Under the pieces are notes generated by a model that worked only from the letters and a program-made list of their open reading frames with translations, ran no database searches and was not told the origin of the DNA. DNA of 64,000 nt. Source: Rossellomorea vietnamensis (GTDB taxonomy: Bacteria; Bacillota; Bacilli; Bacillales; Bacillaceae_B). Positions 35,049 to 43,935 of the stretch are shown piece by piece; positions within the stretch are counted from its first letter, which is position 1, and every line of letters starts with the position of its first letter. Both the position numbers and the translations under genes were made by a program. The stretch spans positions 681 to 64,680 of the forward strand of contig NZ_VTEI01000003.1 in NCBI RefSeq assembly GCF_008180415.1. Direction: 5' to 3'.

Positions 35049-36647
35049 TCAATGAGCCATCATTTCATCTGCTATTTCTTTTCCGCTCATTTCAGTCGGA
35101 TAATAGGTTGGCCAGTTAGTGACTTCATCCAATAAAGCCTCCCGGTCGTCACCCCAATAAAGATGGTAGTGGCCTGCCTTGGTCGGATAGATACTATGGT
35201 CACTGAATTGAATGTAACGGGGAATACCTTCAGACTCTTTAACAGATTTATATATATATCTTACTCCCCTGTTTCCAGCTTTATAGGTGAGGATTTCGTA
35301 CCCGTCATATTTATATTCTCCAGAGCTTTCTTTCCCATTTTTAAAGAAAGTTGCTTTGCTGCCCTCAAATAAAATTCGCTCCACATCTGTTTCATATCCT
35401 GTTTCGTAATATTTCTTATATTCTTGGGCTGTTTTATCTCCTTTATGTTCCGCTTTATGTTCAAATACTTCATCAAGGGTTCCATCTAGAAGATACGGAT
35501 AAACGGACTGCCAGTCACCTTCCCAATCCAAAAGTGAGCGGTCCTTCACTTGGCTGTCTTCAAAGTACCCACTATATATTTTCTCTGCTTCTTCGTCATG
35601 AGCATGATCGTGGTTATGTTCGTCGTCTTCATTATGAGGTGACGTGGTAGAAGCTGTTGAAAGGACTTCAGACAAGGTCTCTAGGTTCATCTGCATGAGT
35701 GTGAAATAATCCTCTTCATTATTGATATCCTCTTCAGTTAATACAGATAGATTGTGTATGCGTAATGCTTCAGCGCCAATCTCTTTTCTGACTACCTCAG
35801 CAACCTTTGGCGTTACATTTTGTTCAAACAGTACGTATTTCAATCCATACTCTTCAGCTGTTTCTATAATCTTTTGCAGCTCTTTCTGCGAAGGCTCGTT
35901 TTCAGGGCTTAAACCTGAAACGGCAATTTGCTCAATTCCATACGCCTGCTCCCAGTACCCATAAGCAGCATGTGAAACGATTATTTTATTCTCAGGTAAA
36001 CTCTCAATTTCCGTATGAAATTTGTGTTCTAATTCTTCGAGATTACCTTTAAGCTCGTCGAAGTTCTTATTGAATGTATCTTCTTGTTCTGGCATAAGTT
36101 CAATCAATGTTTCTTTGATATTGTCAGCAATCTCAATTGACCGCATTGGGTCAAGCCAGATATGCGGGTCCTTGTCTCCATGTTCATGCCCGTCTTGTTC
36201 GTCTTTGTGAGAATCCTCTTCTTCGTGGTCGTGACCTTCTTCTCCGTGATCGTGATCATGGGAATGATTAATCAATTCAATACCTGTTGAGGCTTCTACT
36301 AATTTCACCTTCTCAGATTTAACAGCTTCAGATATTTTTTGGGCGTAAAGCTCCAACCCGGATCCATTGTATATAAAAGCATCTGCTTCAGCAATTTTCA
36401 TCATATCGTCAGTCGTTGGTTCATAATTATGCGGATTAGAACCCGGGGGCAGGATGGTTTCTACGGATGCCTCATCTCCTGCAATTATTTCAGTGAAATA
36501 TTGTAGAGGATAAACAGTAGTATATACCTTCAATTCCTCATTTGATTCACTAGCAGCTTCATTACTTGTTATATTACTATTTCCACATGCAGCCGTCCCC
36601 AAAATTAGGACAGACAGACTTAACATTCCTGCAAATTTCTTTAACAT
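35049..36647 (-). CDS. adcA: Zinc-binding lipoprotein AdcA with ZinT domain
   Basis: 532 residues. Lipobox TAAC near residue 21. Residues 35-320 are the ZnuA-type cluster A-I binding protein (VYTTVYPLQYFTEIIAG, NPHNYEPT, DPHIWLDP, ISHAAYGYW-like VSHAAYGYW), with a His/Asp/Glu-rich loop near residues 128-160 that captures zinc. Residues 350-530 are a ZinT/YodA domain (YSGYFEDSQVKDRSL, GHYHLYWGDD). A second His-rich linker (HNEDDEHNHDHAHDEE-like) joins the domains. The protein delivers zinc to an AdcBC importer, which is not encoded here. A Zur box lies upstream. Confidence 0.93.
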   Translation of the reverse strand: MLKKFAGMLSLSVLILGTAACGNSNITSNEAASESNEELKVYTTVYPLQYFTEIIAGDEASVETILPPGSNPHNYEPTTDDMMKIAEADAFIYNGSGLELYAQKISEAVKSEKVKLVEASTGIELINHSHDHDHGEEGHDHEEEDSHKDEQDGHEHGDKDPHIWLDPMRSIEIADNIKETLIELMPEQEDTFNKNFDELKGNLEELEHKFHTEIESLPENKIIVSHAAYGYWEQAYGIEQIAVSGLSPENEPSQKELQKIIETAEEYGLKYVLFEQNVTPKVAEVVRKEIGAEALRIHNLSVLTEEDINNEEDYFTLMQMNLETLSEVLSTASTTSPHNEDDEHNHDHAHDEEAEKIYSGYFEDSQVKDRSLLDWEGDWQSVYPYLLDGTLDEVFEHKAEHKGDKTAQEYKKYYETGYETDVERILFEGSKATFFKNGKESSGEYKYDGYEILTYKAGNRGVRYIYKSVKESEGIPRYIQFSDHSIYPTKAGHYHLYWGDDREALLDEVTNWPTYYPTEMSGKEIADEMMAH

Positions 36648-36673
36648 ATAATTTCCTCCATGTACTATTTATT

Positions 36674-36694
36674 TTACGTAATGATTACGATTTA
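36674..36694 (-). promoter_or_regulatory. Zur box upstream of adcA
   Basis: The plus strand reads TTACGTAATGATTACGATTT, close to the Bacillus Zur consensus (AAATCGTAAT, one base, ATTACGATTT). It lies 27-47 bases before the adcA start, as expected for repression when zinc is plentiful. Confidence 0.82.
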
Positions 36695-36853
36695 ACACAC
36701 AAGCTATCCCAGCATAATGTTATCGGGGATGAAATCGGGATTGTAACATACTTGCTTAGTAGTGGCAGGCTGTACTTCCTTAGATATTTCACTGGACTCA
36801 TACCACTAATCTCTTTATCGGAATTACCATCCTGGCGTATTCAAGTACTACTT

Positions 36854-38026
36854 TCACAAAAATGCAGGTAATTCATCCTTGAACCGAGACCAATCTTTCT
36901 TCATTTCTTCCTCTGTTAATAAACAAGACTCTAATGATTCGGCTACTTCCTCTTGATTCATGTCTAATCCAATAAAGACAATCTCATTCATCCGGTCTCC
37001 GTATAGTGAATCCCACTTCTCCATCATCTCAGGATCATCTTCTAATACTTCATTTCTTTCATCTTCTGGGTAAGCGGCTACCCATTTTCCCGCTCCTTGC
37101 AGGACTATGGAAGGGCCTGCTTGGGAAATGAGGCCAGCTATATCATTGCGAGTCGCCAGCCAGAAAAAGCCTTTAGCTCTTAGTACGTCCACTGGTCAAT
37201 TTTCCAGCCAATGTTTCCACTTATCAGGATGAAAGGGTCTGCAGCTTCGATGAACAAATGACGAGATTCCGTATCTTCTGTTTCAGGAATATGTTCCTCA
37301 TTTACTTCTTTTATCCAACCGGCACCTTGACTTGCTATGTCAAACTTAAAGAGATATGTATTCAATACGCTATCTAATGATATTTATGAGTGTGAAGTTT
37401 GAAAGATTTTAGCATGCGGGTTCAACTTTCTCAGTACACCGGTCAATTTATTACTATCCTCTTCTTCAATTAAATCTGTTTTATTCAGCAAAATAACATC
37501 TGCGAATTCAATTTCATCTATTAACAAATCCACAACTTCTCGCTGATCCGCTGCCTATCTCCGGTCCATTAGGGTTTCTCCAGAGGCAGAGTCATGCCAA
37601 AATCGATTTCCATCCACCACTGTTACCATAGTATCCAGCCTGCAAATCTCCGCTAAGTTGATTTGAAGTTCTTCATCGAGATAGGTGAACGTTTGAAGCT
37701 GCCGGGATGGGTTCAGAATACCCGGTTGATTCAATAACAATATAATCAATGTCTCCCTTATTAACCAATCGTCCAACCTCAATATTAAATCTTCCCTTAA
37801 TGTACAGGAGATACAGCCATTTTGAAGCTCCACCATTTTTTCTTCAGTCCGTATAAACCCACCGCGCTTAACCATCGAAGCGTCAATGTTTACTTCGCTC
37901 ATTTAATTAACGATAACGGCGACTTTCTTATTCTCCTTGTTTGCTAAAATATGATTCAATAAAGTTGCCTTTCCTGAACCTAAATATCCACTTAAGACTG
38001 TTAAGGGTATTTTCTTTCTTCAACAA
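36854..38026 (-). pseudogene. YciC/ZagA-type zinc GTPase (COG0523), heavily decayed
   Basis: Pieces of a COG0523 G3E GTPase appear in order: [19 protein letters not shown] (Walker A, with the Thr after Lys changed to Ala), VIVN then TAA then MSEVNIDAS, VELQNGCISCTLREDL (the zinc-binding CxCC-type loop as CISC), TVVDGNRFW, ADVILLNKTDL, and the C-terminal FFWLATRN and WDSLYGDRMNEIVFIGLDM. Lesions include a frame problem at the TTG start, in-frame stops and several frameshifts between 37,100 and 38,030. Such proteins allocate zinc to client enzymes in zinc shortage. A Zur box upstream fits that role. Inactive. Confidence 0.85.
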
Positions 38027-38055
38027 TTAACTCTCTCCTTTATTATTAACAAACA

Positions 38056-38072
38056 AAATCATTACGATTTAA
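38056..38072 (-). promoter_or_regulatory. Possible second, half Zur box
   Basis: ATTACGATTT matches one arm of the Zur consensus perfectly; the other arm (AAACAAAATC) is poor. Upstream of the zinc GTPase pseudogene. Confidence 0.4.
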
Positions 38073-38188
38073 AATGGATCTTTTATCCACATTCCTCTAA
38101 GTTCTGGAAGAATGGGTCTATGACTTTAATAAAGCTATGTAACAAATTAATTAGGTTAGCAATGTATTTTTATGTATTGATCCGGATT

Positions 38189-38209
38189 AAATCGTAATCG
38201 TTACGTTTT
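38189..38209 (-). promoter_or_regulatory. Zur box upstream of the zinc GTPase pseudogene
   Basis: AAATCGTAATC followed by GTTACGTTTT, a near-perfect Zur operator about 165 bases before the TTG start. It is preserved although the gene it controlled has decayed. Confidence 0.78.
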
Positions 38210-38640
38210 GAATTGTAATACATACTTCTCTTTAAATCAAGTTATTTATTTGAAAAAGTTTGAATTTTAATTCAAGGCAATTCATTCCCTTATTTATTCT
38301 TTTCTTATAAGATAATTGCTTCAATGCTAAAATAACACCAGTATTGACTGCCTGCTTTACTTCTTTAGGAATCCTTCAAATGAACTACTTCTTGCATGAA
38401 AAGAATCTGGTGTACTAGCTGCTATTATTTTTTAAGTAACAAGTCGCTTGTACCCTTTTCCTATCAATGGCTGAATAAGTTCATATTGGGAATGGACTTC
38501 CGCCAATTAATTTTTCTTAAAAAACCAATCTAAACTTCATACCACCCTCATAGAGAAAAAAACTGTTAAGTAACTTTCAAAATATTTAATTGAGTATCCG
38601 GTGTTACTCTTACCCATAAAACAACAGTCTTTTTAAAATG
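38210..38640. other. Gap without a gene
   Basis: AT-rich intergenic DNA between the zinc GTPase promoter and the sugar transporter terminator; no ORF with a ribosome site and no repeat recognised. Confidence 0.5.
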
Positions 38641-38695
38641 AAATAAGCCGGCTAATCCAATGAACTTTGCTGGATTAGGCCGGCTTATCTTATTT
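38641..38695 (-). terminator. Terminator of the sugar ABC operon
   Basis: Long stem AATAAGCCGGC-TAATCCA with TGGATTAGGCCGGCTTAT, 13 bases past the permease stop at 38708. Confidence 0.88.
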
Positions 38696-38707
38696 TTATC
38701 AATTTCT

Positions 38708-39880
38708 CTATGCACTTTGTCTGCGGGTCATGACATCGAAAATGACCGCCAGTGCCAAGACACCCCCGCGAATCATATATTGAGGGGCAATACCGACGCC
38801 CATCAGGTTCATTCCGTTGGTTAGAGTGGCCATAACAATTGCACCAATAACGGCACCAGTTACTTTACCTACTCCTCCTGCAGCAGATACACCACCAACA
38901 AATGCTGCGGCAATGGCATCCAGTTCAAAAAGAGTTCCTGCGGTTGTTGTAGCAGCTTGCAGACGTGCAGTAAAAAGAATACCTGATAGTCCCGCTAACA
39001 TACCCATCGAACCAAATACCAAGAATGTGATTTTACTTACACTGATACCACTAAGATGTGCAGCCTCAGGGTTACTTCCGACAGCGTAAATATGCCTTCC
39101 TATTACTGTCTTGGTTGTAACAAAGTGATAAATAGTTACGACTAAAAGAATAATGACAACCGTCCAGGAGATACCATTGTAACCAGCTAACAACCACGTG
39201 AAATAAGCAATGATCGCAGAGACAAAAACCAGCTGTATGATAAACATGGGTTGAGTAACCACTTCAAAATTATATTTAATCTTGTTTTTGCGGTTATGGA
39301 TGGCACTGATAATATATAGCAAAATGCTGATTGTTCCAATAATTAGTGACAGTAAATGCAATCCGCCTACTTGTGCAATTGAAGGAATATATCCATTCCC
39401 TAATGCATTGAATGCATCGTTATCCACATTAACGGTACCGGATTTTTCGGTCACTAATAGAATGGCACCGCGGTAGATAAGCCAGCCCGCTAACGTCGCT
39501 ACAAAGGCCGGGATGCCGACTTTGGCAACCAAAAAGCCTGTGATGGATCCGGCAAGAATTCCCAGAAGCAGGACAAGCGGTATAACGATATAGACCGGTA
39601 CACCGTTCAGTAGCAAGATTGCCGCAATAGCGCCCAGAAAACCCGCTAAGAATCCAATGGATAAGTCAATGTGCCGAATGACTATAACAAGCATGACACC
39701 GACTGCAAGCACCGCAATGTATCCCGCTGAGTCCAAAAGATTACTAATATTCCGTGAAGACATAAATAATCCTTCGGTTAAAATTGAAAAAGTAACCATA
39801 ATAATCAATAAAGCAATGTACATCCCATAATCACGTATATTATGTTTAATGACCTGCTTTGCTTCTTTTAACAAGTTCAT
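38708..39880 (-). CDS. mmsB: Monosaccharide ABC transporter permease (MmsB/GguB/XylH type)
   Basis: 390 residues with about ten membrane helices, the length of XylH. Family landmarks: SSRNISNLLDSAGYIAVLAVGV near residue 45, HIDLSIGFLAGFLGAI, VGIPAFVATLAGWLIYRG, and the EAA-like loop GRHIYAVGSNPEAAHLSGI that contacts the ATPase. The C-terminal GGVSAAGGVGKVTGAVIGAI is typical of the sugar branch. It forms the channel with the ATPase encoded 12 bases upstream and the ChvE-like lipoprotein. The sugar cannot be fixed from sequence; xylose, arabinose, glucose or galactose are usual for the family. Confidence 0.9.
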   Translation of the reverse strand: MNLLKEAKQVIKHNIRDYGMYIALLIIMVTFSILTEGLFMSSRNISNLLDSAGYIAVLAVGVMLVIVIRHIDLSIGFLAGFLGAIAAILLLNGVPVYIVIPLVLLLGILAGSITGFLVAKVGIPAFVATLAGWLIYRGAILLVTEKSGTVNVDNDAFNALGNGYIPSIAQVGGLHLLSLIIGTISILLYIISAIHNRKNKIKYNFEVVTQPMFIIQLVFVSAIIAYFTWLLAGYNGISWTVVIILLVVTIYHFVTTKTVIGRHIYAVGSNPEAAHLSGISVSKITFLVFGSMGMLAGLSGILFTARLQAATTTAGTLFELDAIAAAFVGGVSAAGGVGKVTGAVIGAIVMATLTNGMNLMGVGIAPQYMIRGGVLALAVIFDVMTRRQSA

Positions 39881-39892
39881 TTGTAATACCTC

Positions 39893-41413
39893 CTATTGCG
39901 TCGCAAGCTCCATGATCTTTTCCTGACTTGCTTCCTCAGATGACATCTCACCTTTTATCTGTCCCTCTGCCATGACATAAACACGATCACTCATACCAAG
40001 TATTTCGCCAAGCTCAGATGAAATCATGATGATGCTCATTCCTTTATTGATCAGTTCGTTCATAACTGTATAGATCTCGAATTTGGCACCGACATCAATT
40101 CCGCGGGTCGGTTCGTCCAGAATCAGCAGTTTCGGGTTGACAAACAACCACTTTCCTAAAGAGACCTTCTGCTGGTTCCCCCCGCTGAGATTGCCAGTCA
40201 TCTGCTGGATCGATGGTGTTTTTATTCCTAAAGATTTTCTATATTCTTCAGCAACTTTAATCTCCTCATTATCATTAATGATTCCTTTAGAGGCGATTCC
40301 ATTTAAATTTCCGGCTGATATATTATTTTTTATATCCTGCAGTAAAAACAAGCCATTACCCTTTCTATCTTCAGTCACATATGCAATTCCGGCTTTGATG
40401 GCATCCTTTGTGTGTTTATAGTTGGCAAGCATTCCATCTACTATCAAATCACCTTTCAGCTTATAATTCTGCGCATTCCCAAAAACACTTTGTGCAAGCT
40501 CGGTCCGCCCTGCACCCATCAAGCCCGCAATTCCAACGATTTCTCCCTGCTTAACATGAAGGTTGATTTTTTTAGCCACTTGGCGTCCCAACTTAGGATC
40601 ATATGCCGACCAGTCTATTAATTCCAGAACCTTTTCACCGAAATTCTTTTTTGGTCTTTTAGGATAAATATCACCGAGTTCCCGGCCAACCATGTTTTTG
40701 ATAATGGCCGCTTCTGTAATTTCACCTTTGGAAGCATCCAAAGTACACATAGTTTCCCCATCACGGAGAACCGTTGCTTTATCGGCAATCGCAATGACTT
40801 CTTTCAGCTTATGTGAAATCATAATGCTGGTTATGCCCTGTTCTTTTAATACTCGCAGCAAATTCAGTAAATTTTCACTATCGTCTTCATTCAGTGCAGC
40901 TGTCGGCTCATCTAAAATAAGCAATTTCACTTCTTTACTCAGTGCTTTTGCTATTTCAATCAGCTGTTGTTTGCCAACACCCAGCTCTTTAATTAAGGTT
41001 TCAGGGTTGACTTTCAATTTCACTTTTTCAAGTAATATTTTCGATTTTACAACCGCTTCATTCCAGTCGAGGATGCCGCGGTTTTGTATTTCATTATTTA
41101 TAAAAATATTTTCATAGACTGTAAGATCCGGAAATAATGCCAGCTCTTGATAGATGATCGCAATTCCTGCGTCGACGCTGTCACTGATTTTATTAAATCG
41201 TTGTACCTGTCCATTAAAGACGATATCCCCCTCATACATTCCGAACGGATATACACCGCTAAGCACCTTCATCAGTGTTGACTTACCGGCTCCATTTTCT
41301 CCTACAAGGCAGTGAATTTCTCCTCTTTCTACTTTAAAGTTTACATTCGACAATGCCTTTACACCTGGAAACTCTTTTGATATCTGGTTCATCTCTAAAA
41401 TATAATTACTCAT
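39893..41413 (-). CDS. mmsA: Monosaccharide ABC transporter ATPase, two domains (MmsA/GguA/XylG type)
   Basis: 506 residues from the ATG at 41413, which has a perfect AAGGAGG 6 bases upstream; a frame 24 bases longer is rejected. Domain 1: Walker A GENGAGKST near residue 37, signature ELGVGKQQ, Walker B LLILDEPTAAL. Domain 2: degenerate Walker A GLMGAGRTE near residue 290, signature LSGGNQQKVSLG, Walker B LLILDEPTRGIDVGAK. One active and one degenerate nucleotide site is normal for sugar ATPases of this type. It works with the permease downstream. Confidence 0.93.
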   Translation of the reverse strand: MSNYILEMNQISKEFPGVKALSNVNFKVERGEIHCLVGENGAGKSTLMKVLSGVYPFGMYEGDIVFNGQVQRFNKISDSVDAGIAIIYQELALFPDLTVYENIFINNEIQNRGILDWNEAVVKSKILLEKVKLKVNPETLIKELGVGKQQLIEIAKALSKEVKLLILDEPTAALNEDDSENLLNLLRVLKEQGITSIMISHKLKEVIAIADKATVLRDGETMCTLDASKGEITEAAIIKNMVGRELGDIYPKRPKKNFGEKVLELIDWSAYDPKLGRQVAKKINLHVKQGEIVGIAGLMGAGRTELAQSVFGNAQNYKLKGDLIVDGMLANYKHTKDAIKAGIAYVTEDRKGNGLFLLQDIKNNISAGNLNGIASKGIINDNEEIKVAEEYRKSLGIKTPSIQQMTGNLSGGNQQKVSLGKWLFVNPKLLILDEPTRGIDVGAKFEIYTVMNELINKGMSIIMISSELGEILGMSDRVYVMAEGQIKGEMSSEEASQEKIMELATQ

Positions 41414-41449
41414 GTTATGCCTCCTTAACCAGACCAATTAGCACATATA

Positions 41450-41482
41450 GAATAGTGATAGAAGATTGATCTATCACTATTC
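41450..41482 (-). terminator. Intercistronic hairpin after the binding-protein gene
   Basis: AATAGTGATAGA-agattga-TCTATCACTATT between the ChvE-like and ATPase genes, without a T run. Such hairpins often stabilise the upstream mRNA so that more binding protein than ATPase is made. Confidence 0.75.
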
Positions 41483-41496
41483 CGCTTATCATTCTT

Positions 41497-42600
41497 TTAT
41501 TCTAACCCGGTAAATTCACTAGCATCATAGTACTCACTATCAACGATTTCTGCTTTAACATTGTCTTTATCTACACTGATTACATCTGATTGTTTAGCTG
41601 GTACTTCAGTTGACCCGTTATCATACGAACCAGTTGTTTCGGGTTTATCACCATCAAGAATTGTCAGTGCCATATCCATTGCATCTTTTACTAATGTACG
41701 AACATCCTTAAATACAGTCATGGACTGCTTATCATCGATGATATACTGGATGGAAGCTTTAGTTGCATCCTGGCCAGAGATGACATAACTTGTGACACCA
41801 CTTTCCGCGGAAAATACATCAGCAATCGCACGTGCCGTGTCATCATTGGGGCCAAGGATAGCTACATCACCTTTCATGTCTTCTCCTGCCGCGGTTAAGT
41901 GCGTTTCCGCTTTGTTTTTGGCTTCGTTTGGATCCCATCCAGTAGTAAGCTGACTGACGATCTTACTCATTTCTTCACGACTTAATTCTGTTTTATCTTT
42001 CAAGGCTTCTGCTTCGCTGGAGTTTGCAATCACAAATGTACCATCTGCGATTTTTGGCTGAAGTACATTCCAAGCTCCTTCGAAGAACAAGAAGGCATTG
42101 TTATCTGTGGCTGCACCGGCATATAAGTATAAAGGAACCCCTGAGCCCTCTGAATGATTAACCAAATATTGTGCTTGAGCTTCACCAACGGCTACACTGT
42201 CAAAGGTTACATAGTAATCAACTGCGTCTGTATTGGTAATTAAGCGGTCATAAGCTATAACGGTGATGTCTTCTTTTTTTGCATTTTCAACTGCACTTCC
42301 AGCTGAATCACCATCAACAGGAGTAATGATTAATACATCAATTCCTTTGCTAATCAAGGTATCTACATTTTCTTTCTCTTTTGCAGAAGAGCCCTGGCTG
42401 AATAAAATTTCTGCAGAGTAGTCAGAATCACTGATTGCCTCTTTGAATCTTTCCTCATCTTGCACCCATCTTTGTTCATCTTTCGTCGGCAGGACGATCC
42501 CCACTTTAACCTCTCCGCTTCCTCCAGTACTGCTGCTGCAACCTGTTGCAATAAGAACGGCCATAATAGCAATTGTTAACACAAGGAATAATTTCTTCAT
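41497..42600 (-). CDS. chvE: Sugar-binding lipoprotein, ChvE type
   Basis: 367 residues. Lipobox ATGC near residue 21, so it is tethered outside the cell. The Peripla_BP_4 fold starts at KVGIVLPTKDEQRWVQDEERF; LISKGIDVLIITPVDGDSAG, VIAYDRLITNTDAVDYYVTFD and ILGPNDDTARAIADVF are the usual sugar-contact segments, and YVISGQDATKASIQYI closes lobe 2. It delivers monosaccharide to the MmsAB-type transporter encoded downstream in the same operon. A cre-like site lies about 70 bases upstream. Confidence 0.92.
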   Translation of the reverse strand: MKKLFLVLTIAIMAVLIATGCSSSTGGSGEVKVGIVLPTKDEQRWVQDEERFKEAISDSDYSAEILFSQGSSAKEKENVDTLISKGIDVLIITPVDGDSAGSAVENAKKEDITVIAYDRLITNTDAVDYYVTFDSVAVGEAQAQYLVNHSEGSGVPLYLYAGAATDNNAFLFFEGAWNVLQPKIADGTFVIANSSEAEALKDKTELSREEMSKIVSQLTTGWDPNEAKNKAETHLTAAGEDMKGDVAILGPNDDTARAIADVFSAESGVTSYVISGQDATKASIQYIIDDKQSMTVFKDVRTLVKDAMDMALTILDGDKPETTGSYDNGSTEVPAKQSDVISVDKDNVKAEIVDSEYYDASEFTGLE

Positions 42601-42667
42601 CTTTTGTAACCCCTTTCAAAATTTTCTGATTTATCTAACAACCTTAATATATCAAGGGCCCACTCGA

Positions 42668-42683
42668 ATGAAAACGCTTACTT
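42668..42683 (-). promoter_or_regulatory. CcpA cre-like site before the sugar transporter
   Basis: ATGAAAACGCTTACTT matches the cre consensus (WTGNAANCGNWWNCAW) except one base near the end. It lies 68-83 bases before the ChvE-like start, within the likely promoter region, so glucose repression of the operon is expected. Confidence 0.6.
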
Positions 42684-42785
42684 ATAGCACTTTTTTGGTA
42701 TTCGTCTGTACTTTTTAAATTTCCTTGCTTTTTCTTATGCTCATCCTGTGAGCTTCCTCTTTTTATTTTTCGTTTTATTAAACCA

Positions 42786-42824
42786 AAAAAGGACACAGAA
42801 TTTACATTCCATGTCCTTTACTGC
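42786..42824 (-). terminator. Terminator of the XylF-like gene
   Basis: On the minus strand AAAGGACA ... TGTCCTTTTTTGG, overlapping the last codons (stop at 42818). It separates the sensing genes from the transporter operon. Confidence 0.82.
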
Positions 42825-43912
42825 TTATCTTTCAACTGATAAACTTCATTTTTAGTATGAAACCCATCTGCGATTATGGTTTCGTCCAAATTATCTTTAT
42901 TGACAGCAATCGGCGGGAGGAGAACAGATGGTACTTCGATTCTCCCATTATTTATTTTCAGCTCGTTTTTGATCTCTTCTCCCTTTGCAAGCTTGACAGC
43001 AAGCTCTGCCGCCGTTTTTGTTAACTCTTGGATAGGCTTGTAAACCGTCATGGCCTGTTCCCCAGAGACAATGCTTTGGACCGCTGCAAGGTCAGCATCC
43101 TGGCCGGATACAGGAATTCTGCCAATCAGTCCCCGTTCCTTAAGTACCTCTAGTATTGCGCCAGCCGTTGTGTCATTTGGAGCAATAATAGCATCAATTT
43201 GGTTATCATTGGCATCAAGGGCGTGATTTATATTTTTTTTGGCATTAGAGGGCAGCCAGTCTTTCGTCCATTGATCAAATACAATTGTGATATCTTCTTT
43301 ATCAATTAATGGCTGAAGTACAGAATATGCCCCTTTTTTAATTAAATAAGCATTATTATCAATTTCTCCTCCACCGATATAGACATATTTCCCTTTAGGT
43401 ACTAATTGGGTAATGGCTTTGGCTTGCAGCTCTCCAACCTTTTCGTTGTCATAAGATACGTACATATCCACTTCAGCATTTGTTACCAGCCGGTCGTAAG
43501 ACAATACCTTAACTCCTGCTGAATGAGCCTTTTCTACGATGGCAGCTGCTGATTCAGCATTCTGTGGAATAATGACCAACAAATCGACTCCCTGGCTGAT
43601 TAATGTTTCTGCTTGCCATATTTGCAAAGCATCGTCTCCATCTGCTGACATTATCTCCACATGGGCACCCAGTTCTTCTACCGCTTCTTTGAATAAATCA
43701 CGATCCTTCTGCCAGCGTTCTTCGAGGAGAGTCCCCATCAAAAAACCAATTTTAATATCATCCCCTTCTGTTTCTGTTTCTTTCACTTCAGCTGGAATCT
43801 TATTAGAAGGACTCTTTATAGCAGAGTTTTCATATCGCTCACAAGAAGAAACTATATGCAGTAACAGTACTATAACCAGCCAGCCACTTGCTATATATAG
43901 AACCCTTTTCAT
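42818..43912 (-). CDS. Second sugar-binding lipoprotein, XylF type
   Basis: 364 residues. A membrane-targeting N-terminus with a Cys after IVSS (lipoprotein-like). The Peripla_BP_4 domain starts at KIGFLMGTLLEERWQKDRDLF, with LISQGVDLLVIIPQNAESA, VLSYDRLVTNAEVDMYVSYDN, and GRIPVSGQDADLAAVQSIVSG, all like D-xylose-binding XylF. It is encoded 23 bases after the regulator gene rather than with the transporter. It may either feed the MmsAB-type importer or act in sensing. Distinct from the ChvE-like protein at 41497-42600, giving the locus three sugar-binding proteins. Confidence 0.85.
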   Translation of the reverse strand: MKRVLYIASGWLVIVLLLHIVSSCERYENSAIKSPSNKIPAEVKETETEGDDIKIGFLMGTLLEERWQKDRDLFKEAVEELGAHVEIMSADGDDALQIWQAETLISQGVDLLVIIPQNAESAAAIVEKAHSAGVKVLSYDRLVTNAEVDMYVSYDNEKVGELQAKAITQLVPKGKYVYIGGGEIDNNAYLIKKGAYSVLQPLIDKEDITIVFDQWTKDWLPSNAKKNINHALDANDNQIDAIIAPNDTTAGAILEVLKERGLIGRIPVSGQDADLAAVQSIVSGEQAMTVYKPIQELTKTAAELAVKLAKGEEIKNELKINNGRIEVPSVLLPPIAVNKDNLDETIIADGFHTKNEVYQLKDKQ

Positions 43913-43935
43913 TCATCCCGCTTCCTTTCCTTCTT

